DNA from: Pseudomonadota bacterium
GTDB taxonomy: Bacteria; Desulfobacterota; Desulfobulbia; Desulfobulbales; CALZHT01
Assembly: GCA_018823135.1 (NCBI GenBank)
Contig: JAHJJF010000098.1
Coordinates: 1 to 58,769, forward strand
DNA: 58,769 nucleotides
Direction: 5' to 3'
Shown: positions 28,201 to 35,236 of the stretch, piece after piece
Layout of the letters: each line of letters starts with the position of its first letter
Numbering within the stretch: the first letter of the stretch is position 1
Position numbers and translations under genes: made by a program
The notes under the pieces: generated by a model
The model's database searches: none
Seen by the model: only the letters and a program-made list of their open reading frames with translations
What the model was told of the DNA's origin: nothing

Positions 28201-28462
28201 GTTTACTTTTCAAAAAATCCGGCATTTCTTTTTGCAGGCTTTTTATATCACGGCTCAAATAAAGCTCGTGCGCCTGAGACTGTTTTTCTGAATCGGCAAT
28301 TTTCCAGAAGCCCTTATAAGACAAGTCAACCTCGCTGCTATATATTATCAGCTTTGAGTTCTGCTGCTGGTACTTGGATGTTGGACCGACCTCAGTTCCG
28401 GCCATTGTGTTGCTGTTGAACAGCAGGAATATCATGAGGGTTATCAATAAATTCCAAGTCAT
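25265..28462 (-). CDS. Large exported protein of unknown function
   Basis: 1065 residues from the ATG at 28462 (GGAG 8 bases upstream); the frame remains open to 28588 without a ribosome site. The N-terminus is a signal peptide ('NLLITLMIFLLFNSNTMAG'). I do not recognise a family with confidence. The middle ('PHDHFFVHVARPSTLLAFLE', 'ISRFGGVINSN', 'DDGKKVFWTLLDNLLICSSS', 'TRIFAYISDP') resembles the substrate-free, self-similar architecture of DUF3352-type proteins, but this is weak. A Gly run 'VTGGGGGMMMFIPVA' lies near residue 830. There are no clear membrane helices after the signal, so a periplasmic or secreted location is inferred. It faces away from the cytochrome operon and shares its 465-base upstream region. 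Confidence 0.65.
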   Translation of the reverse strand: MTWNLLITLMIFLLFNSNTMAGTEVGPTSKYQQQNSKLIIYSSEVDLSYKGFWKIADSEKQSQAHELYLSRDIKSLQKEMPDFLKSKLTLQMEMERKIQDGAGLLRSFYSSLEGYAKLHDFVGPNSLGDLDPIKDKRVIELNVKTWTKRYDEQLTGEFAFLVPGVSFNPEKNSSRRLPRSKREELMIELRPYVDDGKHWILFNDGSIEREKIDPEIIKQYQLEIQPIITKDQPEIKPPEFQKYILVMVCAEDFLGSVSLTVENAVTGKSQRIRWDLAQAQIDESAVKNNLTSARRGHWRSYAVLGDTPVLSSWFEFYGDKSWSGSRGGRGGRQATELTAFKILGGRAAVEETLQMQAIARSSGQAEERNIPVETLTGVEVESHPFAEMLEQHGGPGPGLALAGLAPHDHFFVHVARPSTLLAFLEDGAEFISRFGGVINSNNLQYELTSKYLSRLGLDNKWLRMFLDSGEVEEMALIFPDLFFIDGTDVTTISRLTHPQPVQLLLRLIGVAGLSSGDVVEHVLDDGKKVFWTLLDNLLICSSSKSEMDRVIALHLANGDGSLGASDEFRYMLTQLPVEEETRIFAYISDPFIRHLVGPATKISQLRRISARQKMEVLSSRILLAKMDGIINQDSLEALIAGKYLPEHFVEQGYSIDRDLKVHSSEYGTLAGMQALASAPVEMVTKSEAASYKIYVDNYNRYWSRYFDPIAIRINDSKDGSLEMTTFILPLIDNSIYNGLRDILVSAEEGGTLQIPQPSLRPVMMLSLNLQEKGWMSINKGISRYISPRLLDDLASSIHLAIHDSDPVIASGSGDILGAFNSELVTGGGGGMMMFIPVALSVLTRPCTLFIETSNPENTLATLRGMTRKNLRQEGFAMDFYQLDGKDEWTMSLNIFGMIKLRYGIEVQGNYLLIRNIPWSNKEIISGVRTVPLKSVFLEAFPEACKEQLPGLFAAANENSRLSSQKNMAYLFPLLASGYASVDDLEKKHFDMFGFKPVHPEGGQWMWNGRHLSSSRFGDVISQKQPSYKGDTDGMGLLRNIDNVSLNMQFEDSGLRAILRWEKSAD

Positions 28463-28927
28463 GTTCATATCTCCAGTTTCAGTTTCGTTTTTCGGGCAAC
28501 TTTGAAAAGCGGCCTGCAAGGATTGATTTGACACCTTTGTAAATCCTAACAATACGGACATACTAGATAATCGAAAAAGAAAACACAACGAAAAGCTCCA
28601 TTGATTGACATAGGGGAAAAAACAAAGACTGCCTGTTTCCCCTTTAATCCATATAATTAATAATTCTTATGAAAACAAATATCCGGTACAAAAATTCAAT
28701 AAATAAAGCATGTCCCTGTTTACATGTAAAAAATTAACCTATCTAATTATCTACCTCAAAAAAGGATTTGACAATCAACAGAAAATATCACATACATTGC
28801 GCCAACCTGATCTGCTCGGAAACAACCCTGCCTATTTGAGCGAACCATAGAAGCAACAACCGGGCCTCTCATCTGTTTCTCACTTTCAGAATATCAATGT
28901 ATTTATTTCCAACCGTAAGGAGCTGCC
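28463..28927. other. Divergent intergenic region with motif copy B
   Basis: 465 bases between the large exported protein (leftward) and the porin (rightward). It holds motif copy B at 28585-28622, with an AGGGGAAA/TTTCCCCT hairpin ending at about 28643, and a TTGACA at about 28768 that may be the -35 box of the cytochrome operon, although the spacing to TACATT (19) is long. No gene is seen. Confidence 0.5.
28585..28622 (+). repeat. Intergenic motif, copy B
   Basis: ACAACGAAAAG, CTCCATTGATTGACATAGG and GGAAAAAAC align with copies A (25133) and C (33041). The block is followed by a hairpin of 8 bp. Confidence 0.6.
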
Positions 28928-30226
28928 ATGCCAATTGATACATTTTGGAAGAACATAGTTTTTGTACCCCTGCTTCTCGCCTTTGCTCCTGCGGACCATG
29001 TATCGGCGGCCCCCCAACTGAGTCTGACCTCGGACACCATTTTCCGCTCCCTGGAAAGGGACACCTCGGAGAAAAACAACACTCAAGTCCTTCCCGTCTA
29101 TGAATATCTGCAGCTTTATTACGGCGACCGGGAAAACAAGGGTTTTTCATTCCATGGGTATGGATGGGGCCGTAGCGACCTGGGGGACGACATCTTTTTT
29201 GACAAAAATGAAGATGGCGAACTGCTCTACGGCTATATGGAATATTCTCATTCCTCGAACAACCTGAACATAAAACTCGGTCGGCAACATGTTTTTGCCG
29301 GCATTGCCAACGAGAGTGTGGACGGCCTCCGGGTGACCGGCGATATTACCCCCTATTTTACTTTGTCCGCCTATGGTGGCCTTCCCGTATCCCTTGACAA
29401 AGAAAACGGGCGCAACGGTGACAGCATCTGGGGTGCCAAAATAGCACATCACAAAGGGACGCTCTATAATGTTGGAGTCTCCTATAAGCAGATTTACAAT
29501 GACGATATCGAAGACGAAGAAATCCTGGGGATTGACCTGGCACTTACCCCAGCAGGCCCCATAAGCTTCTCCGGGCTGTCCTCGCGTAATTTGCTTTCCA
29601 ACGAGTGGGCCGAGCATTCCTACGAAGCCCCTTTTCGCCTCTTTGAAAAAAACGTCCGACCGTATTTTCACCAATTTGAGTATGATGGCCTCTTCAACAC
29701 CAGGAGCAACAGTGCCGATCCCTTTCGTTTTCTGGCCGGAACCGACGAAACGCTGACAATAATCGGCAGTGATATCTACTGGTGGCAATCCGAGAAATGG
29801 GATCTCGCCTTCAAAGTAAAAAATTATGATTATGATATAAGGACTGACACCTCCCGGTTTTATTCGAGTCTTCTCACCTGGCACGGGGAGGAACTATCCC
29901 AGGTTGGCGGCGAAATGGGTGTCATGGAAGGCGCGGCGGCGGAAAATGATTACTTGCTCGGACGGGCATTTTTTTACTGGGATCAACCCGCTGACAACAA
30001 GGCATTTGATTTTGTAACCGGTGATCTGCTCTATGTGTATTATAACGAAACCATATTCGGCCAGGACAATTCCCTGTTTCTCTCGCTGGGCATCGGCTCC
30101 CATTTTTTTAACAAATCGCTGGCAGTCAAGCTTTCCGTTGATTACAGCTCCGACCCTTTTTACGACAATGATTTTCGCGGCACATTGCGGATAATCTCCA
30201 AATTTCCCTTGCTGAAAGAAGAATAG
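28928..30226 (+). CDS. Outer-membrane beta-barrel porin of an electron conduit
   Basis: 432 residues. Signal peptide (about 1-28, ending VSAAP), then strands of alternating aromatic and polar residues with short turns throughout ('VYEYLQLYYGD', 'LNIKLGRQHVFAGI', 'WDLAFKVKNYDYDI', 'LAVKLSVDYSSD'). There are no cysteines that could bind heme. Family knowledge: in Geobacter-type porin-cytochrome complexes a barrel of this size is encoded directly before one periplasmic and one surface multiheme protein; the same order is seen here. AAGGAGCTGCC precedes the ATG. The next gene follows after 20 bases. It should let the heme proteins make contact across the outer membrane. Confidence 0.8.
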   Translation: MPIDTFWKNIVFVPLLLAFAPADHVSAAPQLSLTSDTIFRSLERDTSEKNNTQVLPVYEYLQLYYGDRENKGFSFHGYGWGRSDLGDDIFFDKNEDGELLYGYMEYSHSSNNLNIKLGRQHVFAGIANESVDGLRVTGDITPYFTLSAYGGLPVSLDKENGRNGDSIWGAKIAHHKGTLYNVGVSYKQIYNDDIEDEEILGIDLALTPAGPISFSGLSSRNLLSNEWAEHSYEAPFRLFEKNVRPYFHQFEYDGLFNTRSNSADPFRFLAGTDETLTIIGSDIYWWQSEKWDLAFKVKNYDYDIRTDTSRFYSSLLTWHGEELSQVGGEMGVMEGAAAENDYLLGRAFFYWDQPADNKAFDFVTGDLLYVYYNETIFGQDNSLFLSLGIGSHFFNKSLAVKLSVDYSSDPFYDNDFRGTLRIISKFPLLKEE

Positions 30227-30246
30227 AGCATCTTAAGGAGTAAATA

Positions 30247-30717
30247 ATGAATATAAAAATATCCACTTTCATTGGTGTTGCGCTCTCTCTGCTCCTGCTC
30301 CATGCCTGCGCTGCTCTCAACACTGACTATGAACTTCCCCAACAGCATCCGCCCGACGCGGAAGTGGGGAATCGAAGACCCATCTGCACAAAATGTCATG
30401 ATCCCATCGGCGAACAGATAGTCTTTAAACAATTTGATCACACCGCCTATTTTGCTGAGAATCACCGCCAGGTAGCGTATCAACAGTCACAGGTCTGCTT
30501 TCTGTGCCACCAGGAAAGCTCCTGCAACGACTGCCACGGGGTACGGGTGGAATTAAAGCCTTCGCTGAAAAATCAGACCGACAACTTCCGGCGCACCCCA
30601 CACCGGGGCGACTATATCAGTCGGCACCGGATCGATGGCCGTACAGACCCAAGCTCCTGTTATCGCTGCCATGGCAATCCCAAAACTTCCGAATCCTGTG
30701 TCCGCTGCCATGCATAA
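30247..30717 (+). CDS. Pentaheme c-type cytochrome lipoprotein
   Basis: 156 residues with signal and lipobox-like LHAC (Cys about 21). Five CxxCH motifs: CTKCH, CFLCH, CNDCH, CYRCH and CVRCH, the last one residue from the C-terminus. At about 27 residues per heme it is as compact as the periplasmic partners (OmaB-type) of porin-cytochrome conduits. It should collect electrons from the periplasm and pass them into the porin. AAGGAGTAAATA precedes the ATG. It lies in an operon with the porin (20-base gap) and the large cytochrome (33-base gap). Confidence 0.9.
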   Translation: MNIKISTFIGVALSLLLLHACAALNTDYELPQQHPPDAEVGNRRPICTKCHDPIGEQIVFKQFDHTAYFAENHRQVAYQQSQVCFLCHQESSCNDCHGVRVELKPSLKNQTDNFRRTPHRGDYISRHRIDGRTDPSSCYRCHGNPKTSESCVRCHA

Positions 30718-30750
30718 ATCATTCAATGGCTATTCCAGAGAGGCAAATTA

Positions 30751-32958
30751 ATGTTTAAATTTCAAACCTTTTTATCCACTCTGCTCCTGGCTGTCTTCTT
30801 AACCAGCTGTTCCGACCGCCCCCCGGAAGCCCCCCTGGCGGATAAGGCCCATCCCGAAAGCTGGATCCTCACGCATAATGTCGAAGCCACTCTCGGGCTG
30901 GATAAATGCAGGACATGTCATGCTCAGGATTTATCCGGCGGCAAGGTCACACCCAGCTGTTTCGCCTGCCATATTGAGGGCCCGCCCTTTTTGATTCATC
31001 CGTCTGCCTGGAGCAATCCCCTGGCTGATCATCAAAGTTTCCAGGAGAGTATCAACTGGACAAGCTGCGCCACGGCCGCCTGCCACGGTGCGGACCTGCG
31101 CAGCGGTCAGGAATCAGTCGAGACCGGGCCAAGTTGTTTCACCGCCGAATGCCATGCTGACGGCCCACCAGCTCCCCATGTAATTCCCTATACAAATCCT
31201 GCTGATCATGGACAGGAAGCCAAGGCCAGCCAGCTAGCCTGCCGCAACTGCCACGGCCAGCCGCCATTCGATTTCAATGGCGGTTTCGTAACAGATCCGG
31301 CAATTCTCAATAAACCCAACGGTTCATGTACTGCGACTGATTGCCACCCGGATGCCAGGGCGCATCCCACCAACTGGCAGGGAACCAATGAAGATAAAGA
31401 CCCTTCCTATACGTCTACCCATAGAAGCAGCAATCAAACCACTATCATCAATAGCTGCGTCCTCTGCCATAAAACCGATGGTGTTGGCATTGGCCCCTTG
31501 ACCGGCGCGCCCAGTTGTTTTTCCGCAAGCTTTACCAACCCAGACAACTCCACCAATGACTGTCACTCCAGCGGCCCGGGAATCGCACCACACGCACTGC
31601 CATTTACTCAACCAGCACAGCATGGCCCCGAGGCCAAAGAGGATCTGGCCTTCTGCCAGAATTGTCATGGCACCTCGGGTACTGTCCTGTTTGATGGCAA
31701 TATAGCTCCCACGGCCTGCTCGCTTTGCCATCCGGCAAGCGGTGCTCATCCAACCCGTTGGCAGGGTACAAATGATATCACAGCAGATTACTCAGCATCC
31801 CACCGGACCGCCGGCTCAATCGGCTCTGCCTGTACTATTTGTCATAACGTGGTAGCTGATGCACCCGGCCCGCATCCCAACGCGCCAAACTGCTTTGAAG
31901 ATTTCTTCAGCAACTCCGACGGCTCCACGACAGTCTGCCATCCAGGCGGCCCGGGCGAGCCCCATGCCATTCCGTTCTCCGATGCTGCACTGCATGGCCC
32001 CGAGGCCAAAAGCAATCTGGCCTTTTGTCGAGAATGTCATGCCACCGCCGGCTCCAATCCACGGTTTAATTTGGCCTTTACCACCTTTGCCAATGGTTGC
32101 GAAACCTGTCATGATCAGGACACCGCTCATCCCGTGCCCTGGCTGAGCACGGCGGATAACAGCCATAAAACAGCCGGCAACCTGGCAACGGCCTGTGCAT
32201 TATGTCATGGCGCGACTCTGCAGGGACCGGCAGAGGGTGGTGCTGGCCCTGCCTGCCAGGACTGTCATGCCGCCGGCTTACCAACTGCCCTGCTCAATTG
32301 CACTTCCTGCCATAATGCCCCGCCGAACAGCGCGGCTCCAGCCGGTGACATTCGCCCGAATCAAGCCGGTGCTCACGAGGCCCATAATGGACTGCCCGAA
32401 ATCACTGGTTTGGCAAATTGCGCCGCCTGCCATAATTCCGCCGGCACCAACACCCTGGACCATTTCGACAGTACCGCACCGGCAAATGTGGCCATTTCGG
32501 CCGTATATGATAACAACACCCTGGATGCCAATCCACCAGCCTATAACAGTAGTACCGGCACATGTACTTATATCAGTTGTCACGGCGGCCAGGAGACTCC
32601 TCCCTGGCTAACAGGGTCTATTGCCATTACGGCAAATTCAAACTGCCTGATCTGCCATCAAGACGGAACGGAAAATCCAAGCCAGCATAACAGCCCTTCC
32701 TCCGGCAATCATAACGATCATACGAACGTTGACGTTTTTTCATGCCAGAACTGCCACGATGTCACTAAAATGACTTCCACGCATTTTAATGATCTTGCAA
32801 CCTCAGCAATCAGTTCAGCCGAGGCCAGGAACACCATTACCATGCCAACCGGCGGCACATTTACCATCACCTATAACTCCATCACGAACAGGTGCACCGG
32901 CGATTGCCATAACAACGACAGCTCAAAGGAGCAGACTCATTCCTCAAACTCATGGTAG
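30751..32958 (+). CDS. Large multiheme surface c-type cytochrome lipoprotein (about 22 heme sites)
   Basis: 735 residues with a lipoprotein signal ending in LTSC (Cys about 20). I count 15 CxxCH, four CX4CH, one CX3CH (CTGDCH near the C-terminus) and two CX14CH motifs (C256...C271-H272 and C381...C396-H397). CX4CH alternating with CxxCH is the layout of the Geobacter C4xC-C2xCH repeat family. Three repeats of about 115 residues ('PHAIPF', 'HGPEAK', 'FCxxCH') align; in repeat 1 the site is CX4CH, and in repeats 2 and 3 it carries a ten-residue insertion between the cysteines. The protein should act as the outer-surface terminal of the conduit for extracellular electron transfer; this role is inferred from gene order and heme number. 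Confidence 0.88.
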   Translation: MFKFQTFLSTLLLAVFLTSCSDRPPEAPLADKAHPESWILTHNVEATLGLDKCRTCHAQDLSGGKVTPSCFACHIEGPPFLIHPSAWSNPLADHQSFQESINWTSCATAACHGADLRSGQESVETGPSCFTAECHADGPPAPHVIPYTNPADHGQEAKASQLACRNCHGQPPFDFNGGFVTDPAILNKPNGSCTATDCHPDARAHPTNWQGTNEDKDPSYTSTHRSSNQTTIINSCVLCHKTDGVGIGPLTGAPSCFSASFTNPDNSTNDCHSSGPGIAPHALPFTQPAQHGPEAKEDLAFCQNCHGTSGTVLFDGNIAPTACSLCHPASGAHPTRWQGTNDITADYSASHRTAGSIGSACTICHNVVADAPGPHPNAPNCFEDFFSNSDGSTTVCHPGGPGEPHAIPFSDAALHGPEAKSNLAFCRECHATAGSNPRFNLAFTTFANGCETCHDQDTAHPVPWLSTADNSHKTAGNLATACALCHGATLQGPAEGGAGPACQDCHAAGLPTALLNCTSCHNAPPNSAAPAGDIRPNQAGAHEAHNGLPEITGLANCAACHNSAGTNTLDHFDSTAPANVAISAVYDNNTLDANPPAYNSSTGTCTYISCHGGQETPPWLTGSIAITANSNCLICHQDGTENPSQHNSPSSGNHNDHTNVDVFSCQNCHDVTKMTSTHFNDLATSAISSAEARNTITMPTGGTFTITYNSITNRCTGDCHNNDSSKEQTHSSNSW

Positions 32959-32989
32959 ATAAACGTGATTTGATCGCTAGCAAATATAC

Positions 32990-33016
32990 AAAGGGCCGGA
33001 TTTAATCCGGCCCTTT
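32990..33016. terminator. Strong hairpin downstream of the cytochrome operon
   Basis: AAAGGGCCGGATT and AATCCGGCCCTTT form a perfect 27-bp palindrome, or an 11-bp RNA stem with a 5-nt loop. Only three Ts follow, so it may be a bidirectional terminator or a stability element. Confidence 0.65.
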
Positions 33017-33040
33017 GCTGTATAGCTTGACTTCAAAAAA

Positions 33041-33083
33041 ACCACGAAAAAATTCCATCCCTTGAATGACGGAGAGGGAAAAA
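33041..33083 (+). repeat. Intergenic motif, copy C
   Basis: ACCACGAAAAAATTCCAT, then CCCTTGAATGACGGAGAGGG and an A run, related to copies A and B. Its last part overlaps the terminator at 33075-33108. Confidence 0.55.
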
Positions 33084-33108
33084 GAAACCTGGATCAGTTT
33101 CCCTTTTT
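33075..33108 (+). terminator. Rho-independent terminator on the plus strand
   Basis: AGGGAAA/TTTCCCT stem with a 16-nt loop, followed by TTTTT. The stop codon of the opposing TPR gene (33094) lies inside the loop. Confidence 0.6.
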
Positions 33109-35016
33109 ATCTTTTACTGCTCGGCTGATCTCGCGTTCTGCTTCAGCATCCATGCCCAGGCGACTGTAAATAATCCCGAGATTATAGCGACTTTCATAAT
33201 GCTCTGGATAAAGTTCCAGGGCCTTTAAAAGATAGTCTCTGGCCTGTTCATACTTGCCGAAATACTCAAGGCTCACTGCCCAGTTGTTATACAGATCAAC
33301 ACTTACAAGCCCCTTATCATGGGCATCCTTAAACAGCCCAACAGCGTTTGGGTGATTGCCGTCCCGTTGCTCGCAGATCCCCAGGGTAATAAAAGCTTCA
33401 TAGGTTGCAGGATTAAGATTAAGCGCCGTTTGCGCGGCGATTCTGGCATTGCTGCAATCTCCTAGCTTCCGGTAAACCATGCCCAGACTCTGATAATATT
33501 TCGCCTGATTGCCGACCTTGGTAATTGCGGTCTGCATCAATGGCAGGGCAGCCTGCGTTCTGCCCAGTCGGTCATATAAAATTCCCAGATTATAGAAGGC
33601 ATCACCCTTGTCTGGATCAAGGGCGATAGCAATTCGAAAATGCTGTTCGGATTGGGAATTGTCCTTGATATCGCTTAAGGCCTTGCCCAGATTGACATGT
33701 GCCCGATAAAGATTTGGGGATTTTCTGACAATATCCTGCCAGAATCCCACTTCATTCTGCCATACGGCATTGCGTTGAAACGTTAAAATCCCTGAAACAA
33801 TTGCCAGAGCTATCAGTAAGCCGCTCACAAATTTAGGCGGCAAAGGTAATTGAAATACAAGAAAAACACCCATCAAGATCAGCAACATCGACGGCAGATA
33901 CAATCGATGCTCATAGATAATCTCCAGGGGCAATATGGTTGATTCAATCATGAGATTAGCGATAAACCAGAACAGGCAGAAAGCAAGCAGCCGGTTGTAT
34001 CGGTACAGAATGATTATCAGCCCGACGAACAACACAATCCCGGCAATGGCAAAGGCGGTCTGCGGCGGACTGAACAAGCCGTGGGAGATCAGATAATCAT
34101 GATTGAGGTTGAGCCGTGCAGGCAGGGGCAGCAGAAGAATCAGCAGATAACTGAAAAATACCCGGCTCTCGGTAAGCAGCCTTTCCATCGGCGTAAAATC
34201 CCTGACCTGATACCCACTGAAAACCGAACTCAGGGGATCGCCTCCCAGACAAAACATGGCGAACAATAACGCTGCAATTCCAATGCATACAGGAAAGGCA
34301 AACCTCTTGAATCCGTTATGCCCATCCCTGGGGGGCAGGCAGCAGAAATCAACCGCAACAAGGATTATCGGCAGCATCACCGCGTTTTCCTTGCTGACCA
34401 CTGCCAGGAAACCACTTACTGAACATCCCAGGTACCAGGCATACTTTCGCTTAATGCTGTTGTGCGTCCGCGCCTTGATATAACAAATCATTGCAAAAAG
34501 ATAGAAAAGCGCCGACATCGATGTCATGCGCTGGACAATATAGGTTACCGCATTGGTCTGAACCGGATGAAGCATCCAGAGCAGCGCTGTAAAAAACGGG
34601 ATATACTCCAACACGCCTCTACGACTTGGGAAACAAGCCTGAGACATGACTTGTCCCGCCAGATAATACAGGGCGAATCCGGCACAGATATGCAGGACAA
34701 TATTCACCAGATGAAAACCGAAAGTGTCCAGCTGATCGACAGAATAATTCAAGGCAAGGGATAGATTGGCAAGCCAGCGATTCCCCATGGGGCTCTTCGT
34801 TGCGGCATCCTTGATTGATTCAAAGGAAATTTCATAAATCTGAATAAAACGGTTTTCAACGATATTCGGATAATCGTCAAAGATGAACGGCGCCTGCAGG
34901 GTGTTGGAATAAACGAGGATTGTTGCGGCCAGCAGGATGAGATAGGGCAAGCCCCTCCACATGGTCGGAAAAACTGTTTTGCCTGAAGCTGTGCATTCGG
35001 AGCGTTCTGAATTCAT
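33094..35016 (-). CDS. TMTC-like membrane glycosyltransferase with C-terminal TPRs (paralogue 1)
   Basis: 640 residues from the ATG at 35016; an in-frame TTG at 35055 is less likely, and no good ribosome site is visible for either. About 9-11 membrane helices (residues about 18-420) contain 'APFIFDDYPNIVENRFI', the acidic DD after the first helix that is typical of GT-C O-mannosyltransferase-like proteins, and 'HPVQTNAVTYIVQRMTSM'. Five or six TPR motifs follow (about 425-630, 'AHVNLGKALSDIKD', 'AFYNLGILYDRLGR', 'SRYNLGIIYSRLG'). Known TMTC proteins transfer mannose to Ser/Thr. The bacterial substrate is unknown. Three paralogues in a row next to a surface cytochrome operon suggest surface-protein glycosylation (inference). 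Confidence 0.8.
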   Translation of the reverse strand: MNSERSECTASGKTVFPTMWRGLPYLILLAATILVYSNTLQAPFIFDDYPNIVENRFIQIYEISFESIKDAATKSPMGNRWLANLSLALNYSVDQLDTFGFHLVNIVLHICAGFALYYLAGQVMSQACFPSRRGVLEYIPFFTALLWMLHPVQTNAVTYIVQRMTSMSALFYLFAMICYIKARTHNSIKRKYAWYLGCSVSGFLAVVSKENAVMLPIILVAVDFCCLPPRDGHNGFKRFAFPVCIGIAALLFAMFCLGGDPLSSVFSGYQVRDFTPMERLLTESRVFFSYLLILLLPLPARLNLNHDYLISHGLFSPPQTAFAIAGIVLFVGLIIILYRYNRLLAFCLFWFIANLMIESTILPLEIIYEHRLYLPSMLLILMGVFLVFQLPLPPKFVSGLLIALAIVSGILTFQRNAVWQNEVGFWQDIVRKSPNLYRAHVNLGKALSDIKDNSQSEQHFRIAIALDPDKGDAFYNLGILYDRLGRTQAALPLMQTAITKVGNQAKYYQSLGMVYRKLGDCSNARIAAQTALNLNPATYEAFITLGICEQRDGNHPNAVGLFKDAHDKGLVSVDLYNNWAVSLEYFGKYEQARDYLLKALELYPEHYESRYNLGIIYSRLGMDAEAEREISRAVKDKKGN

Positions 35017-35105
35017 TAAAAATTCTGTCTCAAGATAATTTTCATCTAACAACAAGATAATTCGATATAATGGGAAGCCTTTCTAAATCTTACTTAAGTG
35101 CCTGT

Positions 35106-35230
35106 CCAGAAATGAGGGTTTTTGTTCAAGTTCAAGGATTGCGAAAAAAATAAGCGCAGACATATATTTGATATTTCGAGCATTATTTTTTGAGCGTGAC
35201 GCAGAAATCGGGCAAAAAGACCATTTGTGG
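35106..35230. repeat. 125-bp foldback element with inverted ends
   Basis: The left end CCAGAAATGAGGGTTTTTG is partly complementary to the right end CAAAAAGACCATTTGTGG. The inner sequence includes TGCGAAAAAAATAAGCGCAG. A diverged half copy lies at 43608-43690. No coding potential is evident. It looks like a MITE/REP-type dispersed element. Confidence 0.6.
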
Positions 35231-35236
35231 CAAACA

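Noticed and set aside
25265..28462. Firm DUF3352 assignment of the 1065-residue protein
   Set aside because: Only short stretches resemble that family and the length is about twice the usual; kept as unknown.
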